Below are positions 38,201 to 50,600 of a stretch of DNA of 64,000 bases, piece after piece. The notes under the pieces were generated by a model. The model searched no databases. It had not been told where the DNA came from and saw nothing but the letters and a program-made list of their open reading frames with translations. Positions within the stretch are counted from its first letter, which is position 1. Every line of letters begins with the position of its first letter. Source of the DNA: Ustulina deusta (taxonomy: Eukaryota > Ascomycota > Sordariomycetes > Xylariales > Xylariaceae); the NCBI GenBank assembly GCA_023159155.1, contig JAJNNX010000006.1:186001-250000 (forward strand), given 5' to 3'. The position numbers and the translations under genes are program-made.

Positions 38201-39300
38201 ACAATAACTTTTTTTAAATTAATATTTATATAAAATACTTAAAAAATACTATATAAGTACTAGATTAATATATATTAAAAACCTTTTAATTATATTATAT
38301 ACAACCCAAATATAAACTTTTTGTCCAAAGAATTTTAGAACTAAGCAAAGATCATAGGCACCCAATGCTATATAATGCTTATTAAAGCGCACTAAGCAAT
38401 TAGCAAAATCAAAAAGGCATATAGCCCCTTTTACTATATATATAACATACTAAAAGCCAAAATTAATAATTATATAAAAAACAAATCAATCTTCCAAATA
38501 GCAATCAAAGCCCTAAACAATACTACTAGACCAAACAGCCTTATATTAACCTTTTTTATTTTCGGAGCCTACCCTAAAATTAATTAGAACTCACCCTTTT
38601 TACCTAATATTATACAAAAAGCTAAAGCAATCAAAAAGGCCATAAAAATATTATATAACAAAAAAGCAAAAGTTAAAATTAACCATATAATTAACTAGTA
38701 TAACAAGCCAGCCTTATATAATATATTTTTATTACTTTTATATAGCAAAATAATAATATAGCAAAAGAAAAAAAGCTAAAATAGACCATACAAAATCAAA
38801 TTAATTAAAGACCTTAATATAATTATCGATTTAATAAACGGCCCAATACGCTTTTATTAAATATAAGTTAAGCTTTATTACTATATAACTAAAAAAAATA
38901 TCCTAGATAAACATACTAAAAAAAAAACCAAAACATAACTTTTTTAAGCTTTTATTATATAAAAAAAACATAAATAACCCCTAAAAGCTATAATATTTTA
39001 TATAACTTTTATATAATAAATTAGTTAACTATTTCTAACCTTTAAAAAGGAACAGAACTATACCTTAGCTATTAAACTATATAAAAATAGCATTATTAAT
39101 ATACCTAGAGCTTTATTTAAAAAATCTAACGCTACTAAAATTAATAATCTTATTATATAAAGTATATTTTAATTTATAAAATATAATCTAATAAAACATA
39201 GCAATATTTATATTTTTAAATCTTGGCTTATATAAAAAATCAAAAAAAAAATAACTAAGCTATACAAAAAATCCCAACTTGTTATACAAAGCTATAATAA
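35201..39300 (+). pseudogene. Gag, protease and integrase region of K
   Basis: Coding remnant of the copia polyprotein upstream of RT. Runs of open frame are short; short open frames of about 60 codons on the minus strand (37241-37429, 40436-40621) are by-products of base composition. No catalytic residue was placed with confidence. Confidence 0.5.
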
Positions 39301-40625
39301 TACTAAAAAAAAAATAGTGCTTACTTAATCACTAATAATCTAATAAATAAACCAAAGATTGCTACTTATACTAGGACTTTTTTTAATTTATAACTTTAAT
39401 GCTTTAGGCGAACTTTAAAATATTATATAAGCATATATATAATTAAAAAACAAATTAGCCAAAAAAATCCTTATATAACTGCTATCCAAACTAAAATTAA
39501 AATATTTTAATAAAACAATTTTATAAATTGTACAACTATTATACGGACTTGCTAAATTAGGTCTATACTAATTTAAAATATACTACTAGTACTACTATAA
39601 AAGATTTAGTATAACTATTTTTATATATAACCTATACCTACTTTTTACTAAAAAACCTTTAAATAACTTTAGTATTACTGGACTATAAATAAATAATATG
39701 TTTAGCTTTGTATTGCTAGGCTTTTTAAAAAAAAAAAATATATAAATTATAACAAGCTAAATTTTATATAAAGCTAAAAAAAATACTTTAGCTAGGTTAT
39801 TTTATAAAGTTTAATAGTAGACAAATTATATTTTTGTCCGAAAGGAATATTATTTTAACCTAAAAAAGCTAAACAAACCAACTAAACTAGATTAACCCTT
39901 ATATAACTAATTTCATATAGCAATACGTTTTGCAACAAGCAAAAAATATATATATTAATAATATCTACTAGCCCAAAGCAGTATATAACCTATACATAGC
40001 TACCTAAGTTATATATCCTAAGCTATATAATATTAAGAATTTAAACCAAAAAATCCAATAGCAAACAGATAATAAAGATTATAGCCTGACCTTTATATTA
40101 ATAGATTTATATTATATAAAGTTGTTTATTTTTACAAATAGGTTATTTATAAACAATATAAATATAACTTCTTAACTCGGATTTGTAATTGTACTAAGGA
40201 CTAAATATTATACAAAAAAAAATTTAAGCTTTAAAATTAAAAAAAACATTATATACTAGAATTCGAACAAGTATAAAAAGGTAATAAAAAGTATACTTGC
40301 AAATAAATTATATAGTATAATCAATAGTTTTAATAGTATTATTGCTTTTTATATAATATTTTTAAAAATTATAACTATGCTATAATTGCCCCTAATTCTA
40401 GCTGTTTTATATTCTAATTCAAAATTGTTATATAATTATTTTATTAAACTTAGTACTATATAAAAAAAATATCTAATAATTAATATTATATTGTTAAAAA
40501 AATCGTACAAAAAATAAAAAATCTCTAAAATATAATAGATTAATAATAAAAATAATCTAGCTAATATGTTTATAAAAAAAACACTAAACCAAGTTTTAAA
40601 AACTTTTATATTAATAAACAAGTTA
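39300..40625 (+). pseudogene. Copia RT and RNase H remnant of K
   Basis: At 39673-39700 the frame reads I-T-G-L-stop-I-N-N-M-F, the copia box GLQxDDT with the Asp pair (39691-39696) mutated to Asn. At 39951-39998 it reads Y-I-N-N-I-Y-stop-P-K-A, which fits the block before RNase H (QPEA...DLS.AAQ), not the catalytic site. RNase H continues to about 40615, recognisable from the pattern LFIFTNRLFINN (normally FxDxSFANN) and a Gln-Leu-Gly-Phe-Val-Ile block. Inactive. Confidence 0.75.
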
Positions 40626-41908
40626 ACTATACAAGTAGAAATATTTATTAATAAAATATAAAAAATTATATATAACTATAATATTTATAAAAAAAAAAAA
40701 ATCAGAAGTATAAAAGTAATATATAATAAATTAACTCCAAAAAGAAAAATAAACATAAATACTACTCTTTTTTATTTTTCTTTTCTCTATTTTCTTTATT
40801 ATATAACTAATTTACCCCTTTCTTTTCAAACGTAATAATTGTACCGAGCGCTGTACAAACACTAAACGTATACTATATAAGTATTATCTTAAAACCCAAT
40901 AATCTAGCAATAGCTATAAAACAAATAACTACCGCATACTATATAAATATTTTTTATATATATAGCAACAGTAGTACTGCATAACTAAATAAAAACTATA
41001 TAAAAGTAACCTTTCTAATAAAAAATAAACGCAATTAAATATATAAAAAATATATTAGCAAGCACCTAGATCTATATATTAACTAATAGTATAGCAACAA
41101 CCTAAGCTTTATTAGTCTATGTATAAAAAGCAAAAATATTAGCAATATATTAAAACAAACATATATATAATAAAAAAATAAATATATATATTAATATATA
41201 GCGCTATAATAAGCTAACAATTATTAGGATTATTTATTAATAATAACACTATATAATAGTTGCTATTCTAGCTAATAATTCTTAATATATAACTATTATT
41301 ACTAAAAAACTAGATAGCATCTATTATATAAATATATATATATATATATATATAGTATATAAAGATAAGCAAACATATAAAGCAGAAGATTTTAAAAAAT
41401 AACAAAAGAACAAAAAGCAACAAGAAACTCGAACACCTTTTTATATGCAAATTCCTCTATATACAAACTAACCTAACTTCTAATTAGTTAACTTTTTTCT
41501 GTACAAATAACCTGCCTAATTAACTAAACATAAGCAACTTTAAAAGCTTTTAACTAGCAACTACCCGTATAAGGCCTACTAACCAGACAAGCTAGCTAAT
41601 TATAAACCTTACTATTACATAAAGCAAGAACAAATATTCAGCTTTAACTCAAATAGTTACTAAGTAATGTTTGGCCTATAGTTTTTAACTAACTATATAG
41701 CTAAAATAGTAGCCTCGCAATATTATTGCATAACTTTATTAAAAAAAAATGATCTACTAACTTAATAGCTATACGTATAGACTAGATTGCTAACCTAATC
41801 GCCTCCCTAGTAGTTAAACTTTTGTATATATATCTAAGTAGTTATATAGTTACTTTTTTTATTTTTTCTGTACAACAAGCAATTATAACCAAAAAAGAAA
41901 ATAGCCAG
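40626..41908 (+). other. Domain-free 3' tract of K
   Basis: 1.3 kb without recognisable coding sequence, carrying a (TA)n run at 41331-41354. The last bases before the 3' LTR (accaaaaaagaaaatagccag) are purine-rich and probably include the polypurine tract. Confidence 0.55.
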
Positions 41909-42210
41909 TATTAGAATAACTAACATTAGTTATAACCTTATCGTACAACTTGCACGAAATACAAGTTTACGCTTAGCTATTATACGGATGCTAGCTAGAC
42001 CTCAGCCGGACAAAAAGGACCTTATTTCCCCTTTATTATGTTAGCTCGTATAATAGCATGAGCTCTTACATAAATATAAAAAACTTATGCTTTGTACGAA
42101 CATTCTTTTTTTTCTCTTTTTTTCATAAATAACATAGTACAATACATTATATTCTATCTATACGCATTATTTATTTTACGTACAATATATCGTATACAGC
42201 CCATTCAACA
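41909..42210 (+). repeat. 3' LTR of K
   Basis: 302 bp, starts tattagaataac (TG mutated), ends cccattcaaca, followed by ataat. Confidence 0.92.
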
Positions 42211-42480
42211 ATAATAATATAATTATAAACTATAGGTAATTATAATAAAAAAAACTTAAAATATAAAAATATTTAAAAAAAAAATATAACTAGATAATTA
42301 AATATTTTTTTGTTATATATACTAGAATTTAATAACTATTTTAAATCAGAGATCATGTTGGACCGGAGATTATATTAAAAGTAAGGTGTTCAAAAGAATA
42401 TTATATTTCTGAGACCATTTTCAAAATTGGTGACCGTCTTGGTGATCGTCTCCTAGGGACCCCCCTTTGCGCTAATGTAC
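42211..42480 (+). repeat. Repeat L, right copy, second part, spanning the AT/GC boundary
   Basis: Continues 34796-34900. Over its length the composition changes from the AT-rich type to balanced: up to about 42340 it is mutated like the left copy, then it keeps almost all G and C (gaccgtcttggtgatcgtctcctaggg). It ends near gcgctaatgta. This is the last repeat of the AT-rich block. Confidence 0.75.
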
Positions 42481-43781
42481 CTAGATAGGTAGTTACTTAG
42501 GTACTTGCTTAATCGTGAAGTTTTGGCTTTGAAGTGGGGAGCGCCGGGGTAAGGTAGGTGATAAATAGATAGGGCCCGTCTAGGTAGGATTCGGTCTTGG
42601 TTTGCCCAAAGAGGGAAACCCATCGCCTAGACCCGCAAATATCCATGACGGACGTAGGTATTGTGTGTCGTAGACTCGTGGCTTATACATATCAGTATAG
42701 ATACGCACGGCCAACGTAGCAAGTTCGAGGTAGTCTGTCAAAAGGAGGGGGGATGAAAATAGAACTAGTGCAGTGCATGTCGCGTTTCGTCAGGTCTTGA
42801 GGGTTAGATCGGTAGGTAGACGATGTGGCTGACAAAGGTTAGGGCGACACATGAATTGTCTACATTGATTTTAAAGAACCAGAAGCACCTAATCGTGCTC
42901 AGTTTTAAATTATTCGAGGCCAACAAGGATGCACTGCTGGCGGTCAGATGCAAGCAGGAAAAAGAACAGAGTGCAAGCTTCGCATAATCGGATCGTCACT
43001 TTAGTTCCCATTCTCGTACCTAGCCCCTTCATTGATGAAGCTAGTCGACAACAAGTAACATCTACATCATAAGATCTTACTCCCTAAATAACAAACGAAA
43101 CTGTCTGCCATCTTTGTGGCTAGTAATTCTCATGTCCGGACAAGAAACGGATAGAATTTAACTCGTTCACTAGAAACTTTGCTGTCCTGTGACAACGTTA
43201 AACCCTTGTCGTCTTCTTGGGGTACCCCTTCATCTCTGGTTTGGCTGTTGATTCCGTGGCTGTTCTTTGACCGACTCCTCGCCTAGAACCTTGCTTGCCG
43301 CCATAAACCTACAACCATGTTAGAGGATACTCCTTTGCCCTCCACGAAGAATCTCAGTAACGTGGGCTCATTAGCAATAGCTGCACGGAATATAAACAAG
43401 ACGAACGAAAAGCAGTAGGCCCCTACAACTTTCATTCGTGATGACGTGACGCACGATAGAATGAGACGAACTAGAGATAAGGGCAATACTCACAGTCCAC
43501 CATGCCAGCTACCCAGTCCCCTCATAGCGCCTGCCTGTACGCTCGTCATGCGCAACAGGTTTTCTGTGTCTGCCAGGTTGGCAGAAAGCTGTGCTAGTTG
43601 TGAATGCAGGTGTGTCTATTTTTATTGTTAATCATTAGAAGGTAATGTCATCCGAGGCATTGGAACCCAGCAACATAAGACCATATATTCGGAGGGAAAA
43701 CGGGACAAGGGGGCTGGCTGCTTTTGCGCAATAACAAGCCGTATTTATTTCACAGCTGAATTTGTTTTATGATCCGCGACT
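42481..43781. other. Intergenic, first balanced-composition sequence after the boundary
   Basis: 1.3 kb without a credible gene. Open frames at 43283-43486 and 43446-43631 overlap on opposite strands and have no recognisable content. A few TAGGTA motifs (42481-42500, 42553-42590) are present. Confidence 0.6.
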
Positions 43782-44001
43782 TTATGGCACACTAGCTATC
43801 AAGTCTTGGAACTAACAGAATAATCATAAAAAACAGTCTGACGATGATTGGGCGAGGGGTAATATCGGAGAAAATGTAACTCACCAATTGTCTCGCCTTA
43901 ACCACACCTCCGGATGCCTGCGGCGCCATAGAGGGCCGCGACGTCCCTCCGCTGCCGCCCATAGCGAGCGTGCGATCTGTGTTTCCACCTCGGCTTGCCA
44001 T
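43782..44001 (-). CDS. Possible small two-exon gene, 48 residues
   Basis: Weak candidate. Exon 1 is 44001-43885 (39 codons, starting MASRGGNTDRTLAMGG, Gly/Ser-rich). A GTGAGT donor starts at 43884 and a TTCTGTTAG acceptor ends at 43812 (73-nt intron). Exon 2 is 43811-43782 and ends in TAA after nine residues (FQDLIASVP). An AATAAA hexamer lies about 30-40 bases downstream (43745-43750 region, minus strand). Both splice sites are good, but the branch site is weak and I know no homologue. It may be the first exon of something longer or a non-coding spliced RNA. Confidence 0.27.
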
Positions 44002-46535
44002 ATCTGCCCTTGCCTTCACTTCTCTTCCCCTGTCAGCCTCTAATTATTTCTGCTTATTCAGCGAGAGCGAAGCGCAGCTCGTAGATGGGATGCGGCCCGA
44101 TCGACAATAGAGCAGAGAGTATCGGAATAACGCTTCTGCAACGGAAACCAGAGCAAATAGACCCCGAATAGACACGAGGGAGAGGCAAAGTATAATTCGT
44201 CAGGAGATACAGAGCCCTGGTGAGATTGATCTCGTGCCAAGCCAGCTTGTATGTAGGTATCCGTCAGGTGTCGAGTTTTTTTCTCTCTCATAAGCAACGC
44301 GCCAAGGTTTCCCGAGACCTCTCCTAGCCACGTACTCGAGGATGTCGATAGAGCCCGTCGTAATATGATAAAATCTGCGGGAAGGGCGTCCGATATGCAC
44401 AAGCTCCCTCGCGATTTTCGGTGCCGATTACGCGTTTGCTCCAATGTAACGCAGCCAAGACTCAGCCCTAATCACAGACTGCCCTTCGCTCTATTGCTTT
44501 TCCCGGACAATACGTGGCGCTGCCTCTGCACTGCAAGGTTCTGCGGTACAAGATTAAGCCGCTCGTATCGCAAAGCGTCGTGGCCTTCAACGCCTCGGTG
44601 TCGTATAAGCAGAGCAAAGGAGGCCTGACTTGGAACTGCAGGTGCGTCTTGTCGTATCACGACAGGCGGCTGGTAGTTTCGAATGCGCCTATCTGTAGCC
44701 ACCCGGGCGAATAGACCAGAGCCTCGTCAGAAGTAGCGGAGATCTAAAATATAAACATCCGGAGCGCTTGATTACGACGCTTGGGAGGGGGCATGAAATG
44801 GTGGCGTGGGAGTGCGCTTCAGGTCGTGCCACGCAGTATCTCCCCGTTTGTAATGCGATTTGGTTGAGTTGATGTGCGGTAGGTAAGTATGTACAGTAGA
44901 TAGGGAGTAGACTAGACTACCAATACTTGCGCAGGTGTGGTAGGTATAGGTAGAGGTTTCTTCTTTGCCACATACGTGAAGGTGCAGGTAGAAGGTAAGG
45001 TAGTGAGCAGTAGGCACTGGTAGATGATTGCCCCACTATCAAGGCACCCCCACCCGGGTACCTCCACCTAGGTACCTAAGGCACAATAAGATAAGAGACC
45101 TCAAAACGCTGTCTTTGGTTTTTCTCTATCATGACCACAGAAGAGAAGCCCTATATGTACCTCTTCGGGGAGGTGGCCGAGGTACCTAAGTTTCTGTGTG
45201 CACCTGTCGGTTCTTAAGTGATTTGATGGATATTTCTATAAAAATAAGCCACAACCAATGCATGACGAAACTATTGGAGCCTTAACGACGAGCACATATC
45301 CCTGAGCATAACTCCTGCAACGCAAGCCTGGCATCGTGCTGAAAGGGCCATGATCATAGGTAACCAGAAAAACAAACTGGAGCAAGTTTCTGTCAAGGCC
45401 ATCAGTCGAACGAACATAGTTACACACCTGGATTCCATGGCGCCCGGGTGTCATTTTTCATCATCGCGATTATAGTCTTGTATCTTTCTGTCTCGCGAAC
45501 TATGTTTCCCCAGCTAAACTGCTCACACCGAGCCTCCTTATACGCCCTTCCGCGTACATGCAGCGTCATTCGACTCCTTGCCTATTTCTCGCCCTCCTTC
45601 AGTCAAGGCGCTTGCTCCCATTGGTTGTTGCCATTGGATTCCCGGGTCCTCTAGCCATGGCCAACAGCATTCAAATAATATTAATTCCACCCGACACATA
45701 AAAAAGGACAATGAAAACGGTGCTCCTCCAGTAGACAAGCTTCGTCATTAATATACCAGAATTATTCTTTCTTCACTCAGTCCCTGCTTGCGAGTATCCC
45801 AGATAAGATCAACAGCCTGTACCTAGAGCTGTCGTCCCCAGTCTCTGGCAAACAATCCAGATCTGTTCCGTAATCGTGTTTTTCTTTTTCAACGCTTAGA
45901 CTGGCAACCCACAGCCATTCGACAACATTTAAATCATGATGCGAAGCTGCGAGGCCTGCTGGAACCCTTGCTGATTTATACACATCTTTTTGGGCGCCTT
46001 CTCCGTCTCCAGATCGTTCATCATTGCACTCCTCCGACATACCGTGAATGATGCGTCTATACGACACCACCCAAGTCTTCCAAGGGATGTGACTGAGAAC
46101 ATTAGGTCTGGGTCAGTATTCCTGGGCCCAGCACTGCAATGAGACGGAACTTCTCTGTGGAGAAAAGTGATACAAAGGAGAATCAAGTATATGCGTTTCG
46201 AATGAATAGGAGAGCCCGCATCCCAATGCAATATTACCAGAAATAAATAACCACTGTCTCGTCGTATCAAAATGCCTATGTACGTGACTCCCTCCGACCG
46301 AATAGAATTAATGTGTGCGTCATAAAAGTGGTAATCCAAACAGAATCCTTCTAAACCGGTATGAATGCGCCGTCGTCTGAATGTCTCAAAAATTCGAAAT
46401 CGGTATGACTTTACGACAGCCATGGCTGGCTGCGAACTCGTGCCTGGCCTGTGGCCTGTGGCCGGGTCCTCGTCGACTGCCTCAGTAGCAGGTCCTTAAC
46501 GACTTAAATGTGTGTGCCCTAAAATATTCGGGTCA
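44002..46535. other. Intergenic with TAGGTA microsatellites
   Basis: 2.5 kb. Overlapping open frames on both strands (44058-44444, 44365-44714, 45777-46423) show no domain and no splice structure. TAGGTA/TACCTA motifs cluster at 44876-44950 and 45050-45080. The last part is the 3' side of the reductase-like gene. Confidence 0.55.
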
Positions 46536-48933
46536 TCATCGAGTCCCTAGAGGAGGACGTGGCCCTAAACTACTCTGGCTACTATGCGCCGAAGGCTCCG
46601 AGCCTAGATTTGTCGAATCACCACTCCCCGCGCTGGCACTCGCACTGCCGGTCAGACTCCGCATGGGTTTCACGTTTGGTGGTTGGAGAGTGCTCACCCC
46701 GACTCGTTGTTCAACCTGTTGTGGTGCTACCGTGTTTCCATGGCCAGGGGGATATCGAGGAATAGGTTGCTGCATTCCATTGGGAGGGGATGGGCGCCCG
46801 TTTCCACCACGCATGGAAGGCGTGTATGGATTTCCTGGCGACTGACTAACACGTCGGGGGTATGCACCATTCATGCCAGGCCCATTCTGGAATTCCTGTA
46901 GGTGTGAGGTTGTCAAAGAATTTGACCTTGACCCTGCATGGAGTTGTCCTCGGTCAACATCACCATACCGGTTCGACGAATAACCCATCAGGGGATCATC
47001 CAAGATATTCTCATGCAGACTCGGAATGGAATTCATAATTTGACTAGAACGGTTCCTCCCAAAACTGGGTCGGAAACGATTGCCCCGAGACGATATGCCA
47101 TTTTCACGACCGTTGAGATGGTTTGACCGGATGTCGCCCTTGTTTGGAGGCGGTTTTGAACGGTTCTTCCTCGATGTGACGCTCATCATATCGAAGTTGT
47201 CAGGGTCAATCATGGGAACGACTGGCCCCCCACTCGTGTCGAAATAATCATCATCCTCATCTTCGTCATCGTACATGCCGGCACCATTCCGCATAGGAGG
47301 AGGGGCACGCCTCCGTGGTCCCGGCCCCCCATATCCACCTCGCCGCATACGCAGCTCTTGCTCCTTGAGGTCTAGCTCGCGTTGACGCACTTGAATCTCC
47401 CTCTCCCTGAGCGCGACATCTGAAATCTCGCCCGGGTAGCCCCCGCCATTGGCTCCATCTGCCTCGTCATAGACTACCAGATGACTGAATTCCCCTAAGT
47501 CATTATCTTCGAAGGACCCACGTCTTGAGGGTTGTTTGGGAGGATGATAGCCATTAGGTGCGCCATTCATTGAAGGGCGCTGTCCGTTTGGAGGGCCGCC
47601 ATTCGCAGGAAGGCGGCGCATGCTAGGCGGCGGCCCAAAATTCGATGACGTCCTTGGTCGGGGTCGAGGCATCCCATTTCCATTAGGCATAGGACGTGGA
47701 GGACCACCTGATGATATACGAGGCATCGGAGATGATGACGATGGCGAGACAGGTGCCGGAGGAAGTCCATTAATCTCCTTCGATCTGGTTTGGTTCACAG
47801 CATTTATATTGTGGAAGATTGCGTACAGAGTCTCGATGCGAGGCAGTTTCAAGCCCAACTTCTCTGCTAGTTTGATAGGAGAGCCGAGAAACGTTTCTAC
47901 TTCCATCGGCCGTCTTGCAATGTAGTCTTGCCACATGATACTAGCGGTCTCGGAAGGTTGACTTAGATCCTTAATCGTTCTGTCCTTGAAGTCGGTACTA
48001 AGTGTACATCCCTCGGCACCCGCAAGGGTTATCAGTTCGTCGATGACATCAGAGACCATCTGTCGAACACCAGGTTTCTCTAAAAGCGTAGCATGTGAAG
48101 GGGTTTCGAAAATAACGCTAGCGGGATGAAATGCGATAGGCCTACAAAGTTAGCTGATGAGTGGTCAAAGTTAACCACCAAACTTACCCAATTACTCGTT
48201 CAAACTGTTGCTGCCGGATGTTTTTCGAGACTTTGCAATCCACCTGACCTGTACTCAGCGTCATTGCAAGAGCCTGAGCCATATCCTCTTGAATCGCTAA
48301 AGGAATATTATTGTTTTTGTTTGCCGGCCCAACCCAAATCTCGGTCGAGCCACTGTGCTCAAACTCGCTTGTTCCTAATTGGGAAATCTCGGCGTTGGAG
48401 ACAAGGGATAACACAACATTCGTCGGAAATCTTTCCTCAATGGTGGCTTCTACACCGAGAGTATGAGTAGTATTTACTAAAATGCAGGTGTGCTGGGGCG
48501 TAACGACAGAATCGATGACCGCGGCGATATCGTAAATGTCAGGAAGCGCCTTTATGCAGACAATGACGTAATCATATGCACCGCCTTTGTTTTGTGCGGC
48601 TTCTTCTGGTGTCCTGACTACTGTACAATGCATGAAATTCGTCAGACAATTCTTCTCGGGATACCAGAAGTGGTGAGAAAAGCGTACCATGTCGTGGTTT
48701 AAACCGCTCATTGCCAAACGTCGCCGACCTAATCACGGGTTAGATAGATTTTAGATAGAGAAATTAGCGAATGCTCACTTGAAAGATATGCCATATTGAT
48801 AGACGCTCTCGAAGCCCGACTTCCATACAAGCGTCACATCGCAGGCATTCGTAGCCTGTAATCTCCACGATAGAAAAGCAGAAACTGCATTGCCTCCCAC
48901 TGAACAGACTTGCATTAGCTCTGAATCATCCAT
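46536..48933 (-). CDS. Ketopantoate-reductase-fold protein with long disordered tail
   Basis: Four exons: 48933-48779, 48728-48688, 48620-48188, 48141-46536; introns of 50, 67 and 46 nt with GTGAGC, GTACGC and GTAAGT donors and TAG, CAG and TAG acceptors. This gives 744 residues. The start is the first ATG after an in-frame stop and has G at -3 and +4. Residues 1-190 form a Rossmann-type domain (glycine-rich SVGGNAVSAF near 11-20, then CIKALPD and NTTHTLGVEA). Residues 205-345 match the ApbA/PanE C-terminal domain (FHPASVIFETPSHA, RRPMEVETFLGSP). Residues 350-744 are Pro/Gly/Ser/Asn-rich with a Glu/Arg-rich coiled stretch (about 405-425) and an Asp/Glu run. The family reduces 2-dehydropantoate with NADPH in pantothenate synthesis, but this large fungal branch is likely something else: the usual W-x-K catalytic block is replaced by QQQFERVIG. 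Cytosolic, with no signal peptide seen. Confidence 0.9.
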
Positions 48934-50600
48934 GACAGCTCTTCACGCGACTAGCGTAGTATATGGTACGGGGTCGTCAAGCCCGCCCCAAAGTTGAATA
49001 AGGCAAACGAGTGTGTGAGGAGGGAGTGCTAGTAAAACATCGAAACAGAAACACGCGGGCGATCTCAAAGGTGGTTGTACGGAGGGGGAAGGCGAGAGGC
49101 CCTCTTAAGAGGAATTCAGAGAACAGAATGGAACAAACGGATAAGACGCACCAGACAGGATCTTCAGACGGGGCGCTACGGGAGCCATGATGAGCTACCA
49201 AATGAGGACTAGTGATCAGTAAACGCAGAGATAGTTGTGTTTCTGTGATGTGTGTGGATGACGACGATCGTCGGAATGGCCACCCTAGCCAAGATAGAGG
49301 CGCTTGTCTGACTGCGTATTCAGCCCCGAGTCGCGATGATGCGGGTGCAACGCCTCCCAATAATTGCGTTCAGCCCTTGTCGGACTCTGAAAACTAGCGC
49401 TCCAAGTCGTCGAAAATTACGGGCTTCCGCTTTCGGCGGCCGTTGAATTTAATAGTCGGAACAGAACTAGACAGATGCAGATCTGTGTTATCGTCAGGCG
49501 TCGCAATGGCCCATTCACAGCGGCCTTTGGAATGTCGGCGGAGCCAGAGGCGGTGATTGGATAGCTGCGAAGACTTGACGCCGAAAATGGGTTACACTTA
49601 GAAGTAGGTCAAGATATGGTGCCTATGTAGGTATGGGACAACTGTTCTCGATAACAACCTGAACGACGACGATGAAGACAACGCCACCAACAATGCTTGC
49701 ACCAACGCCAGCTAGTGAAATTGTAACGAGCGCGAGAGAGGTTGCTGAGAGATAGGATCGAGCAAGAGATGGGCGAGGAATAAGATCGAGCCAAAGCCAA
49801 ACAGAGGGAGGGAGCACAGGGCTGGGATAGGTCGCCAGTACAGTACGGCTGTAGGGAGTGTACGTCGGCAGCTCAGGCGAAGGTGGTCTACATGTAGCTG
49901 AGGGACGTCTAAGTCGTAAAGGGTGTCGATCGGTATTACGAACTAGTGATGGGGGGAGGGTCGTGGTCGTGGTCGTGGTCGCCAGGCGGCTCTCGTGTGT
50001 AATTGGCAACCAAAAGAGAGGGGACAAAAAAGAATAGTACAGTAACGAATGGACACAACGACTCGATCTGGGGGTGGTTACGGGTCGGGTCTTGTGGAGA
50101 GGTGGCAGACAACGGTCGGGTTAACAGCTGGACGGAGATGCTGTACGATGACTGTGGAGAGCGTTGTCTGGCGACGACTCGGGAGGGAGGAAATGGAAGA
50201 TGAGAGAGAGAGGTATCAATGGGAAGGGAAAAGAAAAGCGCAGGTGCAGCGTCGAGTAAGTAAGGCCGTATAGGAGCTGCGCATTGCGTTCCCTGGATAA
50301 AGGTGGACAGAGAGATACTCCCGCTACGTGTAGATACCTACCTGGTGTACTATGTATGTATCTACATAGGTATAGCGTAGTGGAAGAGCCGGAGATTCCA
50401 GGCAGAGCAGCAGGCCAAGACAAGTGGTAAGCAAAAAGGCACAAATACCTTATGTTTAAGGTAGTAGTGATGGTACCTACATAGGCGACGCAGTGTACCT
50501 GTACTAGGTAGGTAGGTATGGTACCTAGTATAAAATGTGAACAACGTGCGTCTAAGGTAGGTACCTATCAGAGGTAAGAAAACACCTGGACAGTGTTAAG
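48934..50600. other. Upstream region of the reductase-like gene
   Basis: 1.7 kb with overlapping open frames on both strands (48977-49397, 49609-50027) and no domain. A hexamer repeat tcgtgg (three units and a bit) lies at 49961-49980. TAGGTA motifs gather at 50326-50370 and 50471-50575. The promoter of the gene must lie near 48934-49200 but no clear TATA box is seen. Confidence 0.5.

Larger units (their letters stand above)
34901..42210 (+). mobile_element. Ty1/copia LTR retrotransposon K inserted in repeat L
   Basis: A 7,310-bp element with 300- and 302-bp LTRs (34901-35200 and 41909-42210) and a perfect duplication ataat (34896-34900 and 42211-42215). The left L copy shows the empty site. 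RT and RNase H lie in the 3' half in that order (39690-40620), as in Ty1/copia. Bases after the 5' LTR (ctaattagtagttataa) match those after the B 5' LTR and may be the mutated primer-binding site. About 1.3 kb of domain-free sequence separates RNase H from the 3' LTR. Solo LTR C is a member of the same family. Confidence 0.92.

Noticed and set aside
39951..39968. Y-I-N-N-I-Y in K as the mutated RT active site
   Set aside because: The following P-K-A and DLS.AAQ-like block shows it is the segment before RNase H; the true site is at 39691-39696.
1..42330. AT-rich block as mitochondrial DNA
   Set aside because: The sequence is nested LTR retrotransposons with target-site duplications and transition-type divergence, and no mitochondrial gene, tRNA or rRNA was seen.
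44058..44444. 128-codon minus-strand frame as a gene
   Set aside because: Overlapped by open frames on both strands, with no domain or splice support.
45929..46423. 164-codon minus-strand frame downstream of the reductase-like gene
   Set aside because: No recognisable domain, irregular composition, no start context; most likely chance in the 3' flank.
49623..50027. 134-codon minus-strand frame with a hydrophobic C-terminus as a membrane protein
   Set aside because: The Thr run comes from a hexamer repeat and the frame overlaps others; no family resemblance.
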